Below are positions 24,434-36,400 of a DNA stretch of 64,000 nt, one piece after another. This DNA comes from Membranipora membranacea. Lineage: Eukaryota; Bryozoa; Gymnolaemata; Cheilostomatida; Membraniporidae. Under the pieces are notes generated by a model. It saw only the letters and a list, made by a program, of their open reading frames with translations. It made no database searches and was not told the origin of the DNA. Location of the stretch: positions 573,501-637,500 of the forward strand of contig OU612070.1 of NCBI GenBank assembly GCA_914767715.1. Reading direction: 5' to 3'. Within the stretch, counting starts at the first letter, position 1. Each line of letters starts with the position of its first letter. Position numbers and translations under genes: made by a program.

Positions 24434-27400
24434 ATGGGAAAGAATTTACTGGAGATCCGCGGATCCTGGAAAGTGGTTGGTGAAGAAACAAGAGGTGATC
24501 TTTACTGCAGGCCTAGTAACAAGCGTTACTAGGTACTGCACAGATATTACCCTGAAAGTAAACGTTATTTTCACTCTATCCCTACAGTTTCTCTTTGTAT
24601 TAAGTGACTTCATCGGGTATTTGAGTTGAGCAGGAAAGTCAGCGCCATAGGGAATGCAGCAGTTCATGATATGATCATAATTTAGATAAAACGATTATAT
24701 ATTGATGATAATTACAGTGCCGACATCATATAAGTCAAGTAAAGGAGGGAGCTGGAATGATGGGTACGCTAAACTCATTAGAACTGGTAACGGGACGACT
24801 GCCAACTGGATCCTATCTGATGCCAGGCATAAGGCACTCAAAAAATTGGAGGTAAACCAACATATTACTGTGGGAACTGTTGTGAATGGCAATTACGCCT
24901 ATGTAGCAAAAGAAACAAAGTTTTTTTGGCTTTGATGAAATTTCTATACAACTGTCAACGTGATTTTTATCCTACTGCTTGATTGACACTATATATAGCT
25001 ACATATCTACTCTTAATGACACGCAAAATTTTTATTACTATTCAGACAGGACCAATGGGCACAGTTATATTATATGAAGCACAAAAGAGATTAGGTATAA
25101 AAACTTCCGACGGATTTAAACAGTTTTTGATAACACCATCAAATCATGACGAGAAGGATATGCGAAACCTGGAGAAGAAAACTAAAACTACTCTGGCACT
25201 TCTCAACTCCTCTACACCAGGTGTGAATCACAATACATTTGGTAGATTTATGCACCCCACTGGGAGAAGATAGGGGTGAATTGTTTGATCAGACATTCTC
25301 AGAAGCCCTTATGCCCTCAACCCACCGGGATTTTTAGTGTCAAGGAAGACATTTTTTGTGTGTAGATTTTGAGCCCAACAATCCCCAGGACCAATGCGTA
25401 ATTTGCACAATAACAAATTGTGTTAGGTATGTTTTTGACTTGTGTTAGCAGACTGAGTGGGCTGGTGTTTTGTTCTGAAATTAAATTCCATGTTACATGA
25501 GAGAACTTAGTGATAATTGAGTTAGACTCGAGTCAGAGACCTGGGTCAAAGACATGAGTCAGGCAACAACTTCACATCTCTAGTAGAGTTGGCAGATTTC
25601 ATTCGTTCACAGATCAATTATCACTGTTTCTATAAATGATAGTAAATGTAGTGCAGTTACTCTTGTAATGAATGACAGTTTTGTTGACTGATATATGAAA
25701 AAACATGTGAAAAAAATACATAGTATTGAATTAATGATTGCTGTTGATGTAAATTTAGTGAGAAGAAGTGAGAAGCTAAGTGCTGATGATGCCTTAGAAT
25801 CGCTGTTTAGTGACGAAGAAGACTTTAATACTAGAGAAAAACCGAGAAAACCCAACACTGGTGAGAATGATAATAGTCTATTATATATATTTTTTTATTG
25901 CAACAATCATCATCCGAAGATGTTCTCCCTGATACCAAAACAAAAAACAACCAAATTAAAACTTATTTTTATTATTTCACTATTGTGTTGATTTCAATGG
26001 TATAAGCATGCTTTAAAAAGAAGGCATGACGGTGTTCAGTGAAAGTATATGTCTCAATTATTCTGTGTTCACACATTAAGATGGGTATATACATTGTTGA
26101 ATGCTGGTATTATTGACCTAAGGGCAGTGTGTGGGAGAGCGTTAGGTGCTCCAGACATTTTTTGTATAAAATATGTTGTTACCAGCTAAACTATTGCAGT
26201 AAAGCCTATTACATTGCTTGCAGATCAAGAATGTTCCATGCTGTTACACCAGAACCCTGGTTGGTGGTGATCATGAAAAGTTCATTGGGTCATACACTGA
26301 TCAATGAGGATTAACACAAATGAAACAATTGAACCCCCTGTTGTTGTTGAAACTTTGTCTTATACCCTACATAGCTGCAGCTGGTGCGAAAAACTTTTCA
26401 CGACTTAAAATGCGTTTACGTCGTGGTGCATTCAGCTTCCCTGGGAATACCCTCTTCAGGATGCGGCAGGCCTTACAGTATAGGCTCCTGCGAGCTTTAT
26501 CATCTCCAAATATACTTGACATAATGGCAGCGTGAGTCAACGTGCAGTTAACAATGTTAATGTGTGGGGCGCATTTGCCATAGACAGATCTATAGGTTGA
26601 TTGCGCTTGGCTGATAAGTTTTTCGAATTCTCCTCTTCCCCTTTTCTGCGCCTTTCTCACAGCTAAGTTCAGATAGCACTCAGCCATGTCTGTATGATGT
26701 TCTATCCCGTTTTCTCTGTACAACTTTGTCAACATGACCATAGACTTTGACAGTAGGTCATCTATGAGTCCTGTGTCTGTTCTCATCTGTTCATGGCACA
26801 GACATCTTGCCAGTTGGTTTTGTATACAACCTATTTCTTCGTGTCCATGCTCACCATATAACTTTCGATAAATGTCCAGAGACGTCTCATAATACCTGAT
26901 GGCTTCCTTAAACTTACCCTGGTATTGTAAGCTATCGGCCATGTTATGTTGCACTATTGCTATGTCGTGATGGGCTGTATTTCTACCATGTATTTGTAGT
27001 CTGATCTCCAGTGTCTGGGTATAATGATGCTCTGCCTCGTCGTAGTCTGCCATGCGGCTATACAAATTCCCTAGATTATTATGTGTGTGTCCAACATGGG
27101 CATGCTTCTCTCCTAAGAACTCGATCTGCACCTCTAGCGCTGTCACTAAGTTTCTCTGTGCCGTGGGATATTTCCCCATATCACTCAAACATCTACCTGT
27201 AAAGTTCATGGTTCTAGCTACTGCTAGTTTGATTTCGTCTGAATGCTGCTCCATATGGCTGTAAATTTTGAGGGATCTAGAATAGAACTGATTTGCTTCC
27301 TTGAAGCGTGTCAGATACCTGAGGTTGGCAGCTATACAGTTCAGACGATCTGCCTGTTCAATCTCAGAAAATGTGGATGCTCCTTCTATTAGCTCTAGAA

Positions 27401-30400
27401 TTATCTTGCTGATACCAGTTGCTAGTGTGTAATTGCCTACTCGAAAGGCACAGTACTCCAATGCGGTGAGCACAGGGATATCAGAGACACTGTAGCCTTT
27501 CATTTCCTCCAGATTGCCGAATCGGGTGTTTTGTTTATAAACATTCAGTGCCTGTTCCCATTGCTGGCAGTAGGCTAGCGTTATGTAGCACGCCATTTGA
27601 TCCTTGCAGAAATCCAGCTTTCTGAATGAGCTGCTTTGAATGCTGTTTGATTGGAGTAATTTCTGCATCGTTCTTTTGAGAGGAAAAAGGAAGGATCCTA
27701 CTGAATGGAAGAGGTTGAATGACAGTTTATAATGTAAAATTTCGCGACCCTGGCTGAGAAGTGTCATATCTTCAGACTGCTTGTTATAGAACAGGTAAGC
27801 TTCCAATCGGAGAAATATCGAGGATGCAACAAGAAACCTCATCCCATGAATTGTCTGAGGTGTCCAAGAAAGCTTTTCTGACAAAAGCTCTATCGATCTC
27901 CACACGTTCGTTTCATTGACTTCACAAAGAATCTTGAGGCTGTTTAACATGATTGTCGGATAGCGATAGATATCAGCCTTCACTTTAAGCCAACCTGATG
28001 GGTTTCTAAAATCTGTCGGCAGGTATGTGTATTTGCTAGCATCACCTTTCATCATCTGAATAGTTCGTTCTTTTCTCTTATTGCTCATGGTTAACTGTCT
28101 AACACGGTCATGGAATTCTCCCAACATGCTCTTATCGTTATAATTTCCTGTGGATCTATTTCTTATAGCCGTAAATCGAAAGATGGAGATACAGTTACTG
28201 AGCATCTGCGACAAGTCGGAGCCTACAATGGTACTGCCCTCTGTAGGTTTGCTAGATGTATCTGATACCATGTAGTCTCTCTCAAACAATTCATAAAGCT
28301 CCTCAGCCGTCAGAATTAACTGCTTGCTGTTTTTCAGTCCGTTGCCTGTTGGGATGTTTCCTGCATTGAACCCTAGTCCATCAATCTTGAATCCGTTAGC
28401 TGCTTGATCAATGAAATGTTGATCCTTAAGTTCACTAATGTTCATATACTTCAAATTTGTTTCGCCCAGGTTGGCAATAAGGAAATAAGTGACCACCGCT
28501 AGTGTATGGAAATATTCCATGTGACTATTGTCTGCAACCAAAAACAGATATTCCAGATCAGAATATGGTGTCATTTCCCCTCTAGCCATTGATCCTATAG
28601 CTACAACCTCAAATGAGCAGGGTGGTAGCCCCGTCCCTACCACTTTAACACTGTCCTCCACAATAGTTCTCGCAAAATTCATCATCATAGAGCAGCACAT
28701 TTCTGAAATAATTTGAGCGTTCTTACAGAATTCCTGCTCCAGCTTATGCAGATCACCTTGCTCTGAAATTATCTCCATCCCATCGATTATTTTATTGACT
28801 GTATAAATCTCCTCTTCAATCTGTCTCCTCAATGATTCCAGTAGATTCTGATGGCGAGAAGTTGTTTCAAGGTGCTGCTTGAGTGATATCGATCCATTAC
28901 CTCTATCTAATAGGAATGCATTTTGTACATTGAGCATCAAGTTATCCCACTCATTGATTTGAGAGGTCTCCCGGATCTTGCATGAGTTAAACAATGCATG
29001 GGCCTACAATAATGTTGATGAAGAATGAAGATCAAGGGAAAAATTCCAAAGCTCTTCTTGTGAAGAATTATTATAATTGTTATTTCTACACCATGCAATA
29101 AGGCCAAAACAATTATGTAATGTAACTTTACATTGTATGGCTAAGATTCATGCAGGCTGTCATCTGGAAATCTGTGTTGGTATCGTGGTTAGTGATGAGT
29201 CTTCAACTCCTAATCCGAGCATGACATCTTCATGCAATTATTACAGTTGTATCATAGTGTCATTATAGATGGAGAGGATTACCAGAATATCAAAAATATT
29301 ATAACCCGTTCATTGAGCGTTTAAGCAGCAAATTTAATGTTTATATCCTAGTGCAGGTATGTACCAAATTCAATTTACAAATGATAACACAGCAGCATAG
29401 CCTTCAGCATAGTCCAGCTAAGGTCTTATAGGGTGGATGAAAACCTAGAGGCAACAACTCTTAGTTGACTCTAAGTACTGAGCACATTGGGCATTGTACT
29501 TACCTTCACATAATCTGTCCAGCATTTTTCTTGTTTATTGAAGAACCGAGTTGCCAAATCTAGAAGAGAGTGTAGACGCTGCATATGCGGGTTGATAAAC
29601 AGCGTAAAATTATCAAATATTTAGCAAAAGTGCTGATTCTATGGTTTATGCCTAAAGTCTTTCACTATATTTTCATTCAAAAATTTTGTTGAGGAAAAAT
29701 GCGATGAAATCAGTTGTTTGACAAACTCTTAACTGTTATGAGAGATTAAGAGCAAGCAACGCATCACCCTATATGTGAGGTAGATTCCTGAGATAGCCAA
29801 TCCTGAGAATTCTCCCTGACCAAACTCACCACTCAGAGTGCGAAGCTCCGAGACTGCTTCCATTTTATCATGAACAACTTAGCTGTCCCACACTTGGGAA
29901 TGGAAAGTCCATGCTTACACAGAATTTGGAATACCTCTTTCCATTACGTCATTTTATCAATAAATATCAATACTCTCAGCACATGCTCTGAGCTCTTTGT
30001 TTTTATTGTTTGCTGCCCTTGCATTGTGAAACCATTACTCCCTAAGGGCCTAAACAATGCCTAATAATACAGATTATTTTATATATAGGATTGAATTTAT
30101 TGACTTTCTTCAATTACATTTATAAATCCAATTAGAAGTACATTCACGAGTTACTTTTCCACACCGGAGGTTTCTTGTACATGGTTGAGAATAGCGATTC
30201 GCCATTCACTCTGCTTGCTTCCCATGTTGACATGATACGTAAATTAGGTACATGTAATAGCTTGTCTGTAAGATAATGGTGTATTAGTGACCCTTTAGTG
30301 TCTCTGTTCGACAAAACCTTCACATAGTGTCCTTCCATTTATACTGGCAGCTGCTCGTCTTTTCCAAGTTTATATCATTGCAGCGAATAGTCACCCATCA

Positions 30401-33400
30401 TTTAAAATTATGACAAGGAGACAACAGGTGCGCTCCCTTCGGCAGCCTTGGGTAATATTAATATAATCGGCCCCTTTACGTAATATATACTTTTTATACC
30501 AGACGTTCGGGCGGGAGAGGTGGATATGGATGCCTGGATCGAGGAGCAGGACGAGTGGAGAGCCAGAAACACTTACATAACTCCTCCCGATAAACAACAG
30601 AGAAATAATATCACCAGCTCATCATCTGCTATTGTCAGGTATATATTGTCGTACTAAATTGTGTTCATATTATCATATAATAAATAATACCAGACCGATC
30701 ATGCAGGATGTCAAAGTCCAAATAAGGGGACCGCTTCGTGAGTGGGACATCAGAGCCCAGATGTTCAAACCTAAAGCATATTCTGATAGTATAACTGATT
30801 GCCTGATTATTATGCCATTAATACCTGTCTACATGGAATCCAGGATTCCCATGTAAATACAAGTGTTTACTTATTAGTCTAGTCCCATTGCTTTTTGGTT
30901 TGCATGTTTAGTACTAGCATGTGTCCTTAGTATTATTTGAAGCGGATGATTTGAAATCATTGTAACTGGCAAGTTTGGTGTCTTCACCGCTGAGTACATT
31001 TTTGGAATAAAAATTGATGTATAAAGCTGAGGCCACATGATCTTGCAAATTTCCACTAATTCTTGCAATTCTGATTGTCATTTCCCAAATTCGTACATAT
31101 GATTTATGGGTATAATCCTACTGTAATCCTCTGCAGCCAATCTAAACCATAGGCCTACAGTGATAAATAACATATTAAACCAAGGAGAAGCTGTTTCTTC
31201 TTGTTTATACCAACCAGTCCAGTGATTCAGCTTCTGGATATGCTTAGGCTCAACTATCTCCTCATATTTATTCAATTTGATACCCCATTAGTCATTGCAT
31301 CCCTTCTCCCTTTTGCTCAAGGTCCAAATCAATGAGAAGCTCCACATATTGATAAATCATTCCATCTTTTAACCGAAGTTGTTTACAAAGATATGGCCTT
31401 GACTTAACAATCAAAACAGACAGCCAATCAATCAAATCTGGCAGCCAATCAGATAACATATCGTGAAAATTTACAAGATTCGGATTTGTGCATCGCGAAC
31501 ATCCAACGTTTCACGAAATCATCGTGGGAATCCCTATTCGTACGAAAGTATTTGTGAATAATTTATCCGAATCATGAGAAATCAGCCAAGTGTGGCCTGA
31601 GCTTGATACACAATTTTGGGTCAACACACTATATTTTTATATGAAAAAAAATCACTACAGCTCGTCATATTCCACCATCATCTGAAGATGTTCACCCTGA
31701 CGTTGCTTTTGGGTTTAGCATGGTTAGCCCTGGTGTAAGCTTTACTATAATTTGAAGCGGATGATTTGTGTACAATCAGATACTATCTTTAGATGAATAA
31801 AGTCACAGCTGCTCCTCTATTCCTGAAAAAGCTGAAGAAGTTTAAATGCGGTTAACCATTTTTGAATTTGATATGACAGGGTGAAGGCTCTATATTGACA
31901 GGGGCTTTTACACCTGCCTTGTTTAGCTGTAGTTGAAATGACCAATGGGGATTTTTGTTTCTTAGCAAGGTAAAAAGCCACTTAACAGCGCCCCTTTTTC
32001 CTTAAAAGCAGGTGATAACTTTTCGTTGACATGGCCTTTTATACCTGCCTTAGTTATAATTGAAATGGCCAATCGAGAATTTATTTAATTGCAAGGTAAA
32101 TTCTCTCCACTATATTACTGTAGATCAGACCGCACTAGCTTCTATAACTCAAAGGACTCGATCTTCGCTAGCGGAGGAAGTCTGTTCTCTACTGGTATAA
32201 AAACCTACTCAAAACACAACACGACACCTAAACTAAAGGTTTGTATTATGTGAGGGGAGAGTAGGGAGCATTGTGGAGTCCAGTATTCCGGTAGGAAGTG
32301 ATATTCCCGTCCCTAATAAAACAAGCCATAGAATGTGTTCATCTACTGACTGACTTTTTATAACAAAGTAGATACTTAATCTAAAATTTGCGGAGTTAGA
32401 TAAAAAATTATGCTGTTCCCATGTATGTCAGTAGCATGCTGGTACGACATGTGCACACCGGTACAACACGTGCACACCGGTACGACACGTGCACACCTGT
32501 ACGACACATGCACACCGGTACGACACGTGCACACCTGTACGACACGTGCACACCGGTACGACACGTGCACACTGGTAAGACACGTGCACACCGGTACAAC
32601 ACGTGCACACCGGTACGACACGTGCACACCGGATACCCACCCAACAAACACCTCAGACATACACACATCTATTTCCCAAAATAAATCTTGAACTGAACAC
32701 TAACCATGGAGGCTAAACTTTGCCGAATATTTTATTGATGCAGAATTGATATTTTTTGATGTTTTCAGATCACCTTTCATATGAGATTTTAACAGACAAT
32801 GTGAATTGGAGGGTCTGTTGGTTCTAGCTCATGCAGTTCTGACCTTATGTGTCATCTCAGAAGGGTGTCACATTTATTCTAATATAAAGTTTGACCTCAG
32901 CTTGACTGTACAGCGATGTTTTGTTATTTCCTATACAGTTGATGCCGCTGCCAGCCAGTTATGATAAGAATAAGTACAGTTCCTCTCCAGCTCATACAGA
33001 CACAGATAATAAGCCGAAAGCTCTCTACTCTGATGATGATGATGAGACGCTGGCTAAACCCAGACCTCTACAAGGGTAAGTGACTCAACTCTTCTCAGAC
33101 TGGGCTTGTCTGGAAACGAAAAGAAGTGTTTGTCAGAATAACTTTGTGTCATTTTGGTTATCTACAGTCTATTGTATTTGTCTTATGTACTGAAGGCACA
33201 AAACCAACTTGGACTGGCTGCTGTGAGCTTCTGCATGGCAAGACAATTTCCATAGCGTCCCGGAATCATTTATCCCACCTTCTCAATATTCTCAGAAAAA
33301 ATTGGCAAAATAATAGGATAGTACGAAACGTGGCTTTTACACTTTTAAGATGGATTATGACCCCTGGTTCCCCGACTAATAACATAGTGATGTGAATAGC

Positions 33401-36400
33401 ATAGCCAGCATGTATATATATATATATATATATACTGATAGTTATATTAGTATAGTATATCATAGTTACATATATATATATATATATAGTTTTATTAGTA
33501 TAGTATATCATAGTTACATATATATATATAGTTTTATTAGTATAGTATATCATAGTTACATCGCACACAATAATGTTGGTTAATATTTACACCTGCTGCT
33601 GTTTTTTTGTTATCTACAGATTTAGTAACCTTGGTAACACATGTTATATGAATGTAGTACTGCAGTCACTGCTCAGCCTGGACTTATTCACTGCGGACCT
33701 GCTTCACTGTTATACAAAGTATAGGAGTAAGCTGGAAACGACAAGCCTACTCAGGTAAAATAAGATCATCATCTCCGCCAAGCTAAACTGTCAATCTATC
33801 TTCATAGGCCAATCTGTTTTTCGGCCCTTCTATGTTTCTCCTATAACTGCTAATACAGCTATGTTTTTTAATGTTTCCTACTCTGTTGCAGGATTAGCCT
33901 TCACTGTAATGGGTATTGTGTAGTTACTATGTTCAGATTCTAGTACCCAATTTAATGTAACTTAGGACATACTCACGGAATCAAAATTTAAGATACGCAT
34001 GTCACATGAATAGAGTGTGGCAAGTCCAGCTGATTGAATTCATCCTTGACAGAAGTTGAATTGTGCACCGCACTCTGGTGTTCACTAACATAATATTCTT
34101 GAAATCTGTTATTAAATATATTATTACTATGTTATTTTTTGTGAACATCTTTTACAACTAAGTTAGCAAAATTCTGCCTGGATATGCCTCTGAGACCCTT
34201 GAAATATTTCAGTGTTAGAGGCTCACCTGAGTTTTCTTCCCCATGAGAAATTTTGTCTGGTGAGACTTGCTCGTTTGGGACACATTCTTAGATGGTAACC
34301 AGTAGTTATACTTATTACAGATGTCTCTCAGAGCTGGCTGAGTGTAAGAGGGCCACCCAGTCCAGTAGTAGAGAAGAGCAGACAAATCTAATAAAGAAGA
34401 TAAGAACAGCTGTCTCAGCTAAGACTCACAGATATAACGACTTTAGGCAGCATGTAAGTGTATGATACTAGCTCTGCAGGGGAGGGTAAAAAACCTGTTA
34501 AACTTATCATCTGACGTTAGTTGGCAGTGCTGAAGTTGACCTGTTATTACATTGTCAACTGTCTATTAGGGCAAAGATTATAAATTATTGTTAGGATTAT
34601 GGTACTGGCATTCAATTTACTGTTATCCCTTATGACTTGTTACATCATGTTACAGCTCTGTTATGTAAACCTTGATATATTCAATGACTCAATGACAAGT
34701 ATTTATAATCTTTGATAACTCCATAAATCAATTTAACTTAAAAATTTGAGTTTACACTGTAAGTCTGTCTGGTCAATCATGAAAATAATTGCTCACAAAG
34801 AAATCCTTGTTACATGAAGACTGGAAAATGTAAACTTGTCAAAACTTGATATTTATTAAATGGTAGGAAAATCAGCGCGTTTGCTATCACAATAAACAGT
34901 GTTGCCGCTGTATCCACAACTGGAGAATCATAGATAGGATTGTTTTTTTTGCGCCGGTTTTCTTCTTACTCGAAATTCAAACATTAGATTAATTTACTGA
35001 CACAGACGAAAGGGACAAATTGATCATAATATTGTATCACAAAATTCTCTTCAAATTTGTTTGATAAGTACTTATTTTATGTTCTCACTGAGTGTGGCTC
35101 GTCTCTCAGGCTCGTCTCTCAGGCTCATCTCTCAGGCTCATCTCTCAGGCTCATCTCTCAGGCTCATCTCTCAGGCTCGTCTCTCAGGCTCCTCTCTCAG
35201 GCTCATCTCTCAGGCTCATCTCTCAGGCTCATCTCTCAGGCTCATCTCTCAGGCTCATCTCTCAGGCTCATCTCTCAGGCTCATCTCTCAGGCTCGTCTC
35301 TCAGGCTCCTCTCTCAGGCTCATCTCTCAGGCTCATCTCTCAGGCTCATCTCTCAGGCTCATCTCTCAGGCTCGTCTCTCAGGCTCGTCTCTCAGGCTCA
35401 TCTCTCAGGCTCATCTCTCAGGCTCATCTCTCAGGCTCGTCTCTCAGGCTCATCTCTCAGGCTCATCTCTCAGGCTCATCTCTCAGGCTCATCTCTCAGG
35501 CTCATCTCTCAGGCTCATCTCTCAGGCTCATCTCTCAGGCTCGTCTCTCAGGCTCCTCTCTCAGGCTCATCTCTCAGGCTCATCTCTCAGGCTCATCTCT
35601 CAGGCTCATCTCTCAGGCTCATCTCTCAGGCTCATCTCTCAGGCTCATCTCTCAGGCTCGTCTCTCAGGCTCCTCTCTCAGGCTCATCTCTCAGGCTCAT
35701 CTCTCAGGCTCATCTCTCAGGCTCATCTCTCAGGCTCGTCTCTCAGGCTCGTCTCTCAGGCTCATCTCTCAGGCTCATCTCTCAGGCTCATCTCTCAGGC
35801 TCATCTCTCAGGCTCATCTCTCAGGCTCATCTCTCAGGCTCGTCTCTCAGGCTCGTCTCTCAGGCTCGTCTCTCAGGCTCGTCTCTCAGGCTCGTCTCTC
35901 AGGCTCGTCTCTCAGGCTCATCTCTCAGGCTCATATCTCAGGCTCGTCTCTCAGGCTCATCTCTCAGGCTCATCTCTAAGGCTCGTCTCTCAGGCTCGTC
36001 TCTCAGGCTCATCTCTCAGGCTCATCTCTCAGGCTCGTCTCTCAGGCTCATCTCTCAGGCTCATCTCTCAGGCTCATCTCTCAGGCTCGTCTCTCAGGCT
36101 CATCTCTCAGGCTCATCTCTCAGGCTCACCTCTCAGGCGATTACTTGGAGTACATTTCGCTTTTAGATAGCAAAATCTGCTTTCTTTGCTGATAGTGTGG
36201 TTAAATGCCTGTCAGAGAGAGAATGTCCCTTGTTTGGCGATAAATTTATGTATCTCAAAGTATGAGAAGGGCGGCCATTTTGTCATGGCAGCATCTTTGG
36301 CTATGGATAAGGGTCTGGAGCTGAACCTTCAATCTTGAACAATGTCATATAGTCCCTTTTTTGATATTTTCTGGAACCTTAGGTCAGGTTAGGTCAGTTC

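Noticed and set aside
29830-29863. Alternative first exon MEAVSELRTLS of the nucleotidyltransferase gene
   Set aside because: Its donor phase does not fit the exon at 29578-29504, and a start ATG exists at 29584 in frame.
32376-32691. Open frames on both strands over the 19-bp array
   Set aside because: These are repeat artefacts; no frame has splice context.
35057-36170. Three overlapping open frames of 295-369 codons (SQAHLSGSSLRLI repeats)
   Set aside because: A stop-free 13-bp unit gives the same peptide in every frame. The array lies in a USP37 intron.
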